Of a DNA stretch of 34,253 bases, positions 1-7,537 are shown piece by piece. Within the stretch, counting starts at the first letter, position 1. Each line of letters starts with the position of its first letter. This DNA is from Clostridiales bacterium UBA3259 (GTDB lineage Bacteria; Bacillota_A; Clostridia; Oscillospirales; Oscillospiraceae). Position numbers and translations under genes: made by a program. Below the pieces are notes generated by a model. That model was given only the letters and a program-made list of their open reading frames with translations. It ran no database searches and was not told where the DNA came from. Where the stretch lies: positions 1,231-35,483 of the forward strand of contig DEUP01000018.1 of assembly GCA_002362625.1 (NCBI GenBank), in the 5' to 3' direction.

Positions 1-80
1 ACGGTAACAGGGATCACCTTGCCGCTCTCATCGAAGATCTGGGTCATGCCCACTTTTTTGCCGATGATTGCTTTCTGCAT
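1..80 (-). CDS. rplC: 50S ribosomal protein L3, N-terminal fragment
   Basis: Only the first 26 codons lie in the window; the gene continues past the left edge. The translation opens [16 protein letters not shown], the hallmark start of L3, which nucleates early assembly of the large ribosomal subunit near the peptidyl transferase centre. The ATG at 78-80 follows a GGAG ribosome binding site. It lies 118 nt after rpsJ on the same strand, the usual S10-operon order. The spacer contains a short GGACGG/CCGTCC inverted repeat (129-134 and 148-153) but no U-run, so read-through from rpsJ is expected. Confidence 0.95.
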   Translation of the reverse strand, partial: MQKAIIGKKVGMTQIFDESGKVIPVT

Positions 81-198
81 GGTTTGTTTTCTCCTTTTTA
101 ATAGGTTATTGGTCGGCTCGCCGCATTGGGACGGCCACCGACATGACCCGTCCGCCCGATGCCAGACAGTGCGGGCTGCTGTAGTCTTTGTTACGAGA

Positions 199-507
199 TT
201 ACAGCTTTATCTCAATCTCAACACCAGCGGGGAGATCCAGGCTCATAAGGGCCTCAACGGTCTTCTGGTTGGGGTTGAGGATATCGATCAGTCTCTTGTG
301 GGTTCTGCGCTCGAACTGCTCACGGGAGTCCTTGTTGACGTGGGGGGACCGAAGGATGGTAACAACTTCCTTCTTGGTGGGCAGCGGGATGGGGCCGGAA
401 ACCTGGGCGCCGTTGCGCTTGCCGGTCTCCACGATCTTGGCCGCGCTGGAGTCGATCAGCTGGTGATCGTAAGCCTTCAGTCGAATGCGGATCATCTGGT
501 TTGCCAT
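199..507 (-). CDS. rpsJ: 30S ribosomal protein S10
   Basis: This 102-residue protein has the normal S10 length and the family signatures [10 protein letters not shown] near the N terminus, [10 protein letters not shown] around residue 40, and [10 protein letters not shown] in the second half. S10 sits in the head of the small subunit and, as NusE, also takes part in transcription antitermination. I chose the ATG at 505-507, giving [10 protein letters not shown], because AAGGAGG lies just upstream of it. An in-frame upstream ATG at 606 would add 33 non-homologous residues. The internal Met5 is a less likely start. It is the first gene of the S10 operon and is followed by rplC. Confidence 0.98.
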   Translation of the reverse strand: MANQMIRIRLKAYDHQLIDSSAAKIVETGKRNGAQVSGPIPLPTKKEVVTILRSPHVNKDSREQFERRTHKRLIDILNPNQKTVEALMSLDLPAGVEIEIKL

Positions 508-775
508 TGTGTTTTTCCTCCTTGAAATAACGTACTCAGTTTGCGTAGTGTCTGGGTACGGTCGAACTACTTTGTCCGCGCCGCCGTGCGTATCATTCCG
601 AGCCATGAAAAATGGCCGACCGAGGCCGACCCTTTCTCAAACCGCCCAGCGATATACGCCAGCGCTTTGAAGCAGTTCAGCCGCCCGATGACCGGACATA
701 CTCCGCAGAAGTTACCGCCTGAGTGGCGCAATCTCCTGCATCATCGCATCGCACGCACAGTATCCCCGCACGCGC
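508..775 (-). other. S10 operon 5' leader (untranslated)
   Basis: Between the promoter and rpsJ lies a leader of about 265 nt without a convincing gene. It contains a tandem GGTCGGCC repeat and a small GCCAT/ATGGC hairpin around 601-616. In E. coli and some Firmicutes, ribosomal protein L4 regulates this operon through leader RNA. Whether this leader does the same is inference from its length and position only. I did not recognise a specific L4 site. Confidence 0.45.
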
Positions 776-781
776 TCAAGT

Positions 782-810
782 ATAGTACCATGTTTTTCCC
801 CGATTGTCAA
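782..810 (-). promoter_or_regulatory. Sigma-A promoter of the S10 operon
   Basis: Read leftward, a perfect TTGACA -35 box (805-810) is followed after 17 nt by TACTAT as -10 box (782-787). This is the only strong promoter upstream of rpsJ. It implies a transcript start near 775. Confidence 0.85.
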
Positions 811-929
811 GCACTTTTTCAGAAAAACTTACAAAAACGCTCCATAATTTTCGTTGAATACAGAGAATTCTTTTTTTCGCGTTTTTCTTTGTCTCAAAAG
901 CTTTCTGCCCATCCCGGAGATCCAACCGC

Positions 930-955
930 AAAAAAGGACAGCTTTTCAGCTGTCC
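930..955 (-). terminator. Rho-independent terminator of the 66-residue gene
   Basis: A perfect 8-bp stem (936-943 with 948-955), GGACAGCT with AGCTGTCC and a 4-nt loop, is followed leftward by six U residues (930-935). The stop codon of the upstream gene lies inside the stem, so a ribosome finishing translation would cover the hairpin. It insulates the S10 promoter from upstream transcription. Confidence 0.85.
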
Positions 956-1146
956 TTCCCCAATACCAAATACGCGTACACTTGATCCAGAATCTCTTTC
1001 CATTGTTGGGTGTTGTTTTTCGGCATCGCCAGGTACAGAATTTCCCATTCCGGGAACAGTTCCCGCTTTCGCTCGATGGCTGTGCTCAACAGCTCATCGA
1101 TCTCGCTCTGATCCGCTTCCTCGATTTTTTTCAGGATTTCATCCAT
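946..1146 (-). CDS. Conserved-looking small protein, function unknown (66 aa)
   Basis: I do not recognise a named family. The 66-residue product is soluble and mostly helical, starts MDEILKKIEEADQSEIDELL, and carries an aromatic patch FPEWEILYL in the middle. It has no Cys motif, signal peptide or membrane segment. The ATG at 1144-1146 was chosen because it follows a GGGGTG site, whereas upstream in-frame Met codons lie before the predicted transcript start. The gene is monocistronic, with its own extended -10 promoter and a terminator that overlaps the stop codon, which supports real expression. Similar short proteins containing a PEWEI/PDWEI patch seem familiar from gut clostridia, but that is memory rather than a search. 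Confidence 0.7.
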   Translation of the reverse strand: MDEILKKIEEADQSEIDELLSTAIERKRELFPEWEILYLAMPKNNTQQWKEILDQVYAYLVLGKDS

Positions 1147-1164
1147 ATATATCACCCCGTGTTT

Positions 1165-1173
1165 AGTATAACA
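1165..1173 (-). promoter_or_regulatory. Extended -10 promoter for the 66-residue gene
   Basis: Read leftward, TGT plus TATACT forms an extended -10 element; no good -35 box lies 16-18 nt upstream. The predicted start near 1158 leaves a leader of only about 12 nt, with the GGGGTG ribosome binding site at its extreme 5' end. Confidence 0.4.
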
Positions 1174-1270
1174 CATTGTTTTTCCCATTTCTATGAACAG
1201 GAATTCCAAATTCTTACAGTCAAAACTAGGCACTTTTCTTTCTTGTACGGGCTATTTTGCTGTTTTCACG

Positions 1271-1300
1271 AAAAAATGGACATTCCCTAAGGAAATGTCC
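1271..1300 (-). terminator. Terminator after the acyltransferase gene
   Basis: A GGACATT/AATGTCC stem (1278-1300) has a CC/GG extension near the loop and is followed leftward by six U residues at 1271-1276. It lies 6 nt after the acyltransferase stop codon. Confidence 0.8.
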
Positions 1301-1306
1301 CTTCTC

Positions 1307-2374
1307 TCATTTTGACTTTTTGATCCCCAGCACCAGATATCGAATCACCGGGATCCGCTTTACAATTTCATTTAGCAGCAGCGTTCCCCCCGTCACCGCC
1401 ACGGTGGCCAGAAGGTATTTCCATCCGGCGGACAGCGCCGTGTGATAATGGAGCAGGTAAGCCGCCAAAATCAGTACGGGATAGTGCAGAATGTAAAATC
1501 CAAAGCTGTTTTTCGTCAGATACCGGGTCACCGGGGTTTCCCTGTTTCCGTACTTCCTCGTCAGCCCCAGGATAGCGAGTACCGCAAACCAGGCGTAGCC
1601 GTTGGTCACCGGGCTTTGGAGTACGGCGTCCTCCGTATAATTCCCACCGCAGTATTTCAGACAGTACCAAACCCCGAATCCCAGGGCCAGTACCAGATAC
1701 ACCCAGCGATAGTCTTCCAGCGCCTGCTGCGCCTTCTCATGGGAGAGCACCAGATACCCAATCAGAAACGCCGTAAAGTAAATGCCGAACCGGTACATGG
1801 TCAGCACCGGCAAATTCCCCACACAGGAGGCGCACCAAGTGAGCACCACCAGCTGCGCGCCGATCCACCCATTGGCCTTACCGCAGAGGCTCCACAGCCG
1901 GTCATTCTTATCCAGCTTCCTCAGCAGCACCAGCACCGCCGAGAACAGGAACAGCATCTGGATGAACCACAGCGGCCCGATGCCGCTGATCACCGAAATG
2001 GGGTACACCAGAAAGCCCGGGATGTAGTCCAGACCGCCGCCCATTTTGATGTTAAAGTAACCCGTCACCCAATGAATCACAAACAAGCCCAGAAATGAGG
2101 GCACCAGCAGCTTTCTGGCCCGCTCCCCCAGGAATTCCTTTCCTGTCCGCTTTTCCAGAGCATACCTGGCACAGATGCCGGAAACCACAAACAAAAGCAC
2201 CATAAACCAGGGATAGGGCACTCCAATCAGCCAGTCCACCCATTTAAGGCTTTCCGCGTCAGGCACACCACCCAGGACTCCCACCCCATTGAATATGTAT
2301 CCCACATGGTAAATGAGCACCAGCAGCACCGTCGCCCAGCGGATATTGTCTAAATCGTTTTTTCTTTCACTCAT
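1307..2374 (-). CDS. Acyltransferase 3 family integral membrane protein
   Basis: The product is 355 residues with about ten hydrophobic helices spread over its length, typical of the acyltransferase 3 (OafA/YrhL-like) family that O-acylates cell-surface glycans. Family-like features are the N-terminal DNIRWATVLLVLIYHVGYIF, whose His falls where the catalytic His usually lies, then LLFVVSGICARY and LWFIQMLFLFS. The ATG at 2372-2374 was chosen because GAGAGGAAG precedes it and it overlaps the upstream regulator stop by 8 nt. The upstream in-frame extension is rich in Pro/Arg and belongs to the regulator reading frame. The two genes form an operon, so acylation may be controlled by the regulator. 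The acceptor substrate cannot be read from sequence. Confidence 0.85.
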   Translation of the reverse strand: MSERKNDLDNIRWATVLLVLIYHVGYIFNGVGVLGGVPDAESLKWVDWLIGVPYPWFMVLLFVVSGICARYALEKRTGKEFLGERARKLLVPSFLGLFVIHWVTGYFNIKMGGGLDYIPGFLVYPISVISGIGPLWFIQMLFLFSAVLVLLRKLDKNDRLWSLCGKANGWIGAQLVVLTWCASCVGNLPVLTMYRFGIYFTAFLIGYLVLSHEKAQQALEDYRWVYLVLALGFGVWYCLKYCGGNYTEDAVLQSPVTNGYAWFAVLAILGLTRKYGNRETPVTRYLTKNSFGFYILHYPVLILAAYLLHYHTALSAGWKYLLATVAVTGGTLLLNEIVKRIPVIRYLVLGIKKSK

Positions 2375-2588
2375 TGTTTTCTTCCTCTCCGGTGGCAAAT
2401 ACGGCGGCCGCGAACTGGGCAAATACGCGCTTCGGCGGGATGGCAAGTCCCTTCTTCTCATCTCCAAGCAGCACCAGGCTATCCCCCGGCTTGATATCGA
2501 AAATTTCCCGGGCTTGTTTGGGAATCACAATCTGTCCCTTTTCTCCTACAGTCACTGTCCAGGCGTATTTTCCTTTTGGTTTTCCCAT
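2367..2588 (-). CDS. AbrB/SpoVT-type DNA-binding regulator
   Basis: This 73-residue protein carries the swapped-hairpin AbrB fold signature: VGEKGQIVIPKQAREIFDIK followed by PGDSLVLLGDE. The lone N-terminal domain, with a short acidic tail ending EEENNE, resembles AbrB/Abh/MazE-type transition-state regulators that bind DNA as dimers or tetramers. GGAGGAAGC precedes the ATG at 2586-2588. The gene lies first in a two-gene operon and overlaps the acyltransferase by 8 nt. Its promoter is consensus and a palindrome covers the likely transcript start, so autoregulation is plausible. An antitoxin role is less likely because the partner gene is a membrane acyltransferase, not a toxin. Confidence 0.88.
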   Translation of the reverse strand: MGKPKGKYAWTVTVGEKGQIVIPKQAREIFDIKPGDSLVLLGDEKKGLAIPPKRVFAQFAAAVFATGEEENNE

Positions 2589-2609
2589 ATCGCTTCCTCC
2601 AAATATGAA

Positions 2610-2629
2610 AAGTATGATTTGTTATACTT
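2610..2629 (-). promoter_or_regulatory. Palindromic operator candidate at the abrB-like promoter
   Basis: AAGTAT (2610-2615) and ATACTT (2624-2629) form a perfect 6-bp inverted repeat separated by 8 AT-rich bases. It lies directly downstream of the -10 box and so covers the predicted transcript start. A protein bound here would block initiation. The AbrB-like gene it precedes is the obvious candidate repressor; this is inference. Confidence 0.5.
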
Positions 2630-2657
2630 ATTATACACGCTTTCAGTGCCTTGTCAA
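2630..2657 (-). promoter_or_regulatory. Sigma-A promoter of the abrB-like/acyltransferase operon
   Basis: Read leftward, TTGACA (2652-2657) and TATAAT (2630-2635) both match consensus perfectly, with a 16-nt spacer. Such a strong promoter would normally need a repressor, which fits the adjacent palindrome. Confidence 0.85.
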
Positions 2658-2662
2658 TAGGC

Positions 2663-2697
2663 AAAAAACTGGCGGCGAATTTCTTCGCCGCCAGTTT
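2663..2697 (-). terminator. Terminator at the end of the cdaA-rsgA gene array
   Basis: A perfect 14-bp stem (2666-2679 with 2684-2697) with loop TTTC is followed leftward by a U-run that overlaps the stem base. It lies 3 nt after the rsgA stop codon and ends the 15-gene array. Confidence 0.9.
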
Positions 2698-2700
2698 CCT

Positions 2701-3591
2701 TTATTTCAGCTCCCAGAGCTTAATCTGCTCTGACTTTTCATAAAGCTTCAAATAGCTTTCATATCGGGTCTTCTCAATGCTTCCCTGCCGCAAAGCATTT
2801 CTCACAGCGCAATCCGGCTCCTTCCGATGGGAGCAATCGTCAAACCGGCATTTCCCCAGATAGGGCCCAAAATCCGGAAAGGCGTACTGAAGATTTTCCT
2901 TCAGGATCAGTTCCATCTGGTCGGTATCAAAGGAGGAAAAGCCTGGGGTATCCGCCACATAGGTGTTTTCTCCCAGATCATACAGCTCCACATGCCGGGT
3001 GGTATGTTTTCCCCGTCCCAGCTTTTCGGAGACCTCCCCTGTTGCCAGATTCAGCCTGGGACACAGCCTGTTTAAAACGCTGCTCTTTCCCACGCCGGAG
3101 TTTCCGGTAAAGGCGGTGAGCCTTCCTTTTAATAAGGAAAGCAGCTCCTCCACCCCTTCCCCGGTTTCGGCGCTGGTGCGCAGCACCGTGAACCCGGCGT
3201 GCTCATAAATCCGAACCAGCTCGGAGGCCGGATCCAGATCGCACTTGTTGACGCACAGGTACACCGGAACCTCCTGGTCACCCGCGATGGCCGCCACCCG
3301 GTCAATGAGATACGGCTCCGTGACGGGGTTTACATTCGCCGCGAACACCACCATGGCGTCCAGGTTGGCAACCGCGGGACGGACAAAGCTGTTGCGCCTT
3401 GGGAAAATCTTTTCCACCATGCCCTTCCCGTTTTCCACGCTGATCTCCACCAGGTCTCCGGTAAGGGGGCTGAGGCTGCCCGCCTTTCGGAAAATCCCTC
3501 TGGCCCGGCAGGTCACAATTCCCTTCTCTGTCCGCACGTCATAAAATCCGCTAAGGGAGCGGACGATCCTTCCCTCTTTGCTCTCAGCCAC
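2701..3591 (-). CDS. rsgA: Ribosome small subunit-dependent GTPase RsgA
   Basis: RsgA (CpgA/YjeQ) checks late 30S assembly and releases upon GTP hydrolysis. The circularly permuted GTPase is clear: an N-terminal OB fold (about residues 5-65), then NKCD (G4, 115-118), GNSGVGKSS (G1, 163-171), GRGKHTTR (G2, 192-199) and DTPG (G3, 214-217). A zinc site C248, C253, H255, C261 follows. I chose the GTG at 3589-3591, giving 296 residues starting MAESKEGRIVRSLSGFY like homologues. This overlaps the kinase stop by 8 nt, so translation is probably coupled. A longer start would add 18 residues encoded inside the kinase tail. It is the last gene of the array; the usual followers rpe and thiN are absent here. 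Confidence 0.96.
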   Translation of the reverse strand: MAESKEGRIVRSLSGFYDVRTEKGIVTCRARGIFRKAGSLSPLTGDLVEISVENGKGMVEKIFPRRNSFVRPAVANLDAMVVFAANVNPVTEPYLIDRVAAIAGDQEVPVYLCVNKCDLDPASELVRIYEHAGFTVLRTSAETGEGVEELLSLLKGRLTAFTGNSGVGKSSVLNRLCPRLNLATGEVSEKLGRGKHTTRHVELYDLGENTYVADTPGFSSFDTDQMELILKENLQYAFPDFGPYLGKCRFDDCSHRKEPDCAVRNALRQGSIEKTRYESYLKLYEKSEQIKLWELK

Positions 3592-5686
3592 CGGCAAACC
3601 CCAGGGGGATCGTGCGTTCGAAGACGCCGTCCACATACAGATCAAATTCCATGCTGCCCTTTCCCGTCAGCGTCACCGTGGCGGTGGTCTGTCCGGCCTC
3701 CACCACCACATTGGCTACGCTTTGGGTCGTACCCCGGGTGCAAACATCCAGATTATAGGCTTTGTCCCTCTCCGGTACGCTGAAGGTGAAGGGGATGGTC
3801 TGCTCCTCCGGCTCCGTGGTCGCCTCCGTAGTCTCGGCCTCGGTGGTTTCCGGCCGCTTCTCCGAATAGTGAATGATAACCTCCGCGGTCACGTCCACAT
3901 CTTTATCCTTATCCACAGACTGGTAAACCACCTCACCGGCAGGCTTGCTGCTTTCCACAGCCTCGATCCGCAGATTGGTAAAGCCAAGCTGTTCCAGCAG
4001 TGGCTTTGCCACCTCCACATTCATCCCCACCACGTTTGGCATGGTTTCCTCCACCACGTCCTTGCCGGTGCTGACATAGAGATACACCGTCTGTCCATCT
4101 GTCAGCTCCGTTCCGTATACCGGCTCTGTCCGAATAATCTGGCCGGCCGCGAACTCCTCACTGGCTTCCCGCCGAACCAGTGGTACAAAGCCCTGCCCTA
4201 TCAGGACGGCCTGGGCCTGTTCCACGTCAATGTCCACAAAATTCGCCATGGTCTTCACCGGCGGCTCTTCTCCCATGCTGACAGTCAGCCACAGGTCGGT
4301 GCCCTTCTGCACCTTCTCGCCGCCCTCGGGAGCCTGCTTCATGATCTGACCGTTTAAATAGGTATCGCTGTACTGCTGAGGCTGCAGGCGAATGGTAAAA
4401 TCACTGTACTGCTGGGTCAAGGCATCGCTGTAAGTCAAGCCCTCCAAATAGGGCACATCCACCAATTTTTTCTCATCCTGAAGCAGCGCGCCGTTAAACA
4501 GGGCCACCAGGAACAAAATAATGGCAAATACCGCCACGGCGCTGCAAATCACAATCGCCGTAGTGGCTACCCGGTTTCTCTCCTCCGTCCGCTCCTTCTT
4601 CCGCTTTTCTCCCTCGGTCTTCCGGCGCTGCTGGACCCGGCGCAGAACCTCCGCCTCCCGATCCGTCAGATTTCCCTCGGCAGGCCGCCGGGGCACCGTG
4701 CCTGTGCCGCCCTGACGCAGACGGATGCTGTCCGTAGTGGGCCGGACGCCGGTCCTCTCCTGAACCTTTTTCTCCGCCACCGTTCTGGGCTGGGTGGTGG
4801 TTTGGGTGGGAATCTGGCGGGTGGCGTCGTCCAAAACCGTGTGGTAATGGAAGGTTATGGCCGGATTCTTCCGGAATTCCTCCATATCCCGAAGCATATC
4901 CGTGGCGGAATCATACCGGTCCCTGGGCTCCAGGGACATGCCCTTCATAATGATCTGTTCCAAAGCGGCGGGAATGTTGGGATTATACACCGAGGGCATA
5001 GGCGCGCCGCCGTTGATATGCTGAATGGCTACGCTGACCGCCGATTCCCCGTCATAGGGAGGCCGTCCCGCCATCATCTCATACATCACAACGCTCAGGG
5101 AGTACAGGTCGGACCGGTTATCCGTATGGCCGCCCTTGGCCTGCTCCGGGGAAATATAGTGGACGGAGCCCAGGGCTTCCTTGGTCAGCGTGTTGCTCTT
5201 ATTCATCACCCGGGCAATGCCGAAGTCCATGACCTTCACCGAGCCGTTTTTCAGCACCATCACATTATGGGGCTTAATGTCCCGATGGACAATGCCGCGG
5301 CTGTGGGCGTGCTCCAAAGCCTTCGCGATCTGCATAGCGAAGTGAAGGGTCTCCTTCCAGTTGAGAATGCCCTTCTTTTCCATATACTGCTTCAGGGAAA
5401 TGCCGTCGATCAGCTCCATGACGATGTAGTTTGCGTCGTCACTGGTAGAAACGTCATACACCTGAACGATGTTGGGATGGCTGAGCATGGCCACAGCCTC
5501 GCCCTCGGCATGGAACCGGCGGCGGAATTCCTCGTCCCCGGCAAATTCGTCCTTTAATATCTTGATCGCTACCAGCCGATTCAGGCGATGGCAGCGGGCT
5601 TTATATACAACGGCCATGCCGCCGGTACCGATGACTTCCAGAATCTCGTACCGACCGTCCAGCAACCGTCCAATATATTGATCCAT
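3584..5686 (-). CDS. prkC: PASTA-domain Ser/Thr protein kinase PrkC (Stk1)
   Basis: This 700-residue membrane kinase senses peptidoglycan fragments or lipid II and phosphorylates cell-wall, division and translation proteins. The cytoplasmic kinase domain (about 12-275) has the glycine loop GTGGMAVVYKA (20-30), VAIK lysine 42, HRDIKPHN (134-141) and DFG (154-156). A basic linker leads to one transmembrane helix (about 374-398). Outside are three PASTA repeats (about 405-471, 477-540, 546-607), a Thr/Glu-rich stretch (612-629), and a further beta-rich domain of about 70 residues to the end. That last domain is not part of the basic PrkC layout. The cognate phosphatase gene prpC lies 31 nt upstream and rsgA overlaps downstream, the conserved Firmicute order. 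Confidence 0.97.
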   Translation of the reverse strand: MDQYIGRLLDGRYEILEVIGTGGMAVVYKARCHRLNRLVAIKILKDEFAGDEEFRRRFHAEGEAVAMLSHPNIVQVYDVSTSDDANYIVMELIDGISLKQYMEKKGILNWKETLHFAMQIAKALEHAHSRGIVHRDIKPHNVMVLKNGSVKVMDFGIARVMNKSNTLTKEALGSVHYISPEQAKGGHTDNRSDLYSLSVVMYEMMAGRPPYDGESAVSVAIQHINGGAPMPSVYNPNIPAALEQIIMKGMSLEPRDRYDSATDMLRDMEEFRKNPAITFHYHTVLDDATRQIPTQTTTQPRTVAEKKVQERTGVRPTTDSIRLRQGGTGTVPRRPAEGNLTDREAEVLRRVQQRRKTEGEKRKKERTEERNRVATTAIVICSAVAVFAIILFLVALFNGALLQDEKKLVDVPYLEGLTYSDALTQQYSDFTIRLQPQQYSDTYLNGQIMKQAPEGGEKVQKGTDLWLTVSMGEEPPVKTMANFVDIDVEQAQAVLIGQGFVPLVRREASEEFAAGQIIRTEPVYGTELTDGQTVYLYVSTGKDVVEETMPNVVGMNVEVAKPLLEQLGFTNLRIEAVESSKPAGEVVYQSVDKDKDVDVTAEVIIHYSEKRPETTEAETTEATTEPEEQTIPFTFSVPERDKAYNLDVCTRGTTQSVANVVVEAGQTTATVTLTGKGSMEFDLYVDGVFERTIPLGFAGG

Positions 5687-5717
5687 ACGATAGATAGCTC
5701 CTTTCGCCGCTTCTCTC

Positions 5718-6449
5718 CTAAATCAGAATCAGGACGCTCGTCACGTTGTCCGGAGCGCCGCGGTTTTTTGCTATGTTCAGCAGCCGCTTGCAGCACAGCT
5801 TTTTATTCACGCCGTGAACCACCTCGAACAGAATTTCCTGGTCGTCCATAACATTGCTCAGGCCGTCGCTGCACAGCAGCAAAAAATCTCCCTTGCTCAT
5901 TTCCCGGTGGAAAATGTCGCACATGACCACCGGCTCTGTGCCGATGGCACGGGTAATGTAATTCTTTCCGGGATAGTTCTTCGCCGCCTCGGGCTTCAGC
6001 TCTCCCCGGTCAACCATCAGCTGAACCAAGGAATGATCCCTGGTGATCTGCTGGATACCGCTTTCGTCAATGCCGTAAGCGCGGCTGTCTCCCACGTTAA
6101 CCACCGTGGCCGATTTTCCCCGCACCAGCACCGCCACAAGGGTGGTGCCCATGCCGTCAAATTCCGGGAATTGGGCGGACTGGTCGTAGACTGTGAAGTT
6201 TGCCAGTTTTACGGCGTTTCGGAGCATCTGATCGATTTTATCCTGCTCCATGCCCCTTGTCCAGCATCGGCGAACCTCCTCCGTGAATACCTCCACGGCC
6301 AGAGTGCTGGCCACGTTGCCGGATTTGGCGCCGCCCATGCCGTCGCAAACCACGCACAATTGGGTGCCCCAGTCAAGCTGTTCAATTCGGTAGGCGTCCT
6401 GATTTTGCTTTCGGACATTTCCCTGGTCTGTCAGTCCCCAGCTTTGCAT
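5718..6449 (-). CDS. prpC: PP2C-type protein phosphatase PrpC (Stp)
   Basis: This 243-residue Mn/Mg-dependent phosphatase should reverse phosphorylation by the PASTA kinase encoded just downstream. Metal-binding PP2C motifs are all present: QNQDAY near residue 17, VVCDGMGGAKSGN near 35, VVNVGDSRAYG, LLCSDGLSNVM, and the terminal DNVTSVLI. There is no membrane segment, as expected for the soluble partner. I chose the ATG at 6447-6449, about 10 nt after AAGGGG. An in-frame TTG three codons earlier sits almost on top of that site and is less likely. Phosphatase and kinase form the standard regulatory pair and should be co-transcribed. Confidence 0.96.
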   Translation of the reverse strand: MQSWGLTDQGNVRKQNQDAYRIEQLDWGTQLCVVCDGMGGAKSGNVASTLAVEVFTEEVRRCWTRGMEQDKIDQMLRNAVKLANFTVYDQSAQFPEFDGMGTTLVAVLVRGKSATVVNVGDSRAYGIDESGIQQITRDHSLVQLMVDRGELKPEAAKNYPGKNYITRAIGTEPVVMCDIFHREMSKGDFLLLCSDGLSNVMDDQEILFEVVHGVNKKLCCKRLLNIAKNRGAPDNVTSVLILI

Positions 6450-6511
6450 GGTCCGCAATCCCCTTTCACTTCCGTTTTTTCCGGCTCACCCCATGTCCGG
6501 AAAGGAAGGGC

Positions 6512-7537
6512 CTAGCCCTCTTTTGTATATTTACGGCGCAGCTGGCCGCAGGATGCGTCAATGTCCCCTCCCAGGGTACGGCGAACGGTGGCCGTAACGC
6601 CCCCGTCTTCCAGCTGTCTCTGAAATTTTGCCACCGCGGCCCGGGAGCTGGGCTTTAAGGGGCTTTCCTCCACATGGTTCAGAGGAATCAAATTAAAGTG
6701 GGCAGGTAAGCCCTTCAGCCGCCGCAGCAGCTCCCTGGCATTTTCCTCGGAATCGTTGACCCCATCGATCATGGCATACTCAAAAGAGATTCGGCGGTTC
6801 GTGGCCTCAAAATACCGGCGGCAGGCGTCCAGCAGCTCTTCACTGGGATAGAGCTTGTTCACCGGCATAATGGTGTCCCGGATGGTGTCATTCGGTGCGT
6901 GGAGAGAAATGGACAGGGTCAGCTGCAATTTCCGCTTCGCCAGCTCGTCGATCTTCGGCACCAGGCCGCAGGTGGAGAGGCTGATGTGGCGCATGGAAAT
7001 GTTCATGCCGTTTTCGCTGTTCACCAGCTCCAAAAACCGCATTACGTTGTCAAAGTTATCCAGCGGCTCCCCAATGCCCATGAGCACAATGTGGGACACA
7101 GGAAGTCCGGAATCCACCTGGGTAAACAGCACCTGATCCAGCATTTCGAAAGGCTCCAGCCGCCGAACCAGGCCGCCCAGGGTGGAGGCACAGAAGGCAC
7201 AGCCCATCCGGCAGCCCACCTCCGTGGAGATGCAGACGGTATTGCCGTAGTGATAATGCATGAGCACCGTCTCCACGCAGTTCCCGTCGGACAGCCGCCA
7301 CAGGTATTTGATGGTGCCGTCCTTCTTGGATTCCTGCCTGCGCACCGCCTCCGGGGGACAGATGGGATATGCTTCCGCCAGGGTCTCCCGAAGGGCTTTG
7401 GGCAGGTTGGTCATTTCCTCATAGGAGCGGACGCCCTTATGAAGCCAGGTGTAGACCTGCTTCGCCCGAAAGCCGGGCTGTCCCAGCTCCTTGAGAACCG
7501 CTTCCAGCTCCGGCTGGGTCAGGGATTTCAGGTTCAT
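6512..7537 (-). CDS. rlmN: 23S rRNA A2503 (and tRNA A37) C2-methyltransferase
   Basis: RlmN is a radical-SAM enzyme that methylates carbon 2 of adenosine 2503 in 23S rRNA and A37 in some tRNAs. The 341-residue product has the full family length. The iron-sulfur cluster motif CX3CX2C is C109-C113-C116 within VGCRMGCAFC. The resolving cysteine of the methyl-transfer mechanism is present near the C terminus (DIDASCGQL, about residue 330). RlmN versus the resistance enzyme Cfr is decided by position in a housekeeping operon. Its ATG overlaps the rsmB stop as ATGA, with GGAGG upstream, indicating translational coupling. Confidence 0.97.
   Translation of the reverse strand: MNLKSLTQPELEAVLKELGQPGFRAKQVYTWLHKGVRSYEEMTNLPKALRETLAEAYPICPPEAVRRQESKKDGTIKYLWRLSDGNCVETVLMHYHYGNTVCISTEVGCRMGCAFCASTLGGLVRRLEPFEMLDQVLFTQVDSGLPVSHIVLMGIGEPLDNFDNVMRFLELVNSENGMNISMRHISLSTCGLVPKIDELAKRKLQLTLSISLHAPNDTIRDTIMPVNKLYPSEELLDACRRYFEATNRRISFEYAMIDGVNDSEENARELLRRLKGLPAHFNLIPLNHVEESPLKPSSRAAVAKFQRQLEDGGVTATVRRTLGGDIDASCGQLRRKYTKEG

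Noticed and set aside
601..640. CRISPR-like or mobile-element repeat from tandem GGTCGGCC
   Set aside because: There are only two copies spaced by 2 nt, no spacers, and no Cas or transposase genes in the window.
2367..2588. Toxin-antitoxin pair with the AbrB-like protein as antitoxin
   Set aside because: The overlapping partner is a ten-helix acyltransferase, not a toxin of the MazF, PIN or Doc type.
3592..3645. Longer N terminus for RsgA starting at 3645
   Set aside because: The extra 18 residues are read from the end of the kinase gene in another frame and precede the normal RsgA start.
7534..7537. Short overlaps such as ATGA or GTGGCTGA as frameshift sites
   Set aside because: They join two complete, separate proteins; no slippery sequence is present, and re-initiation explains them.
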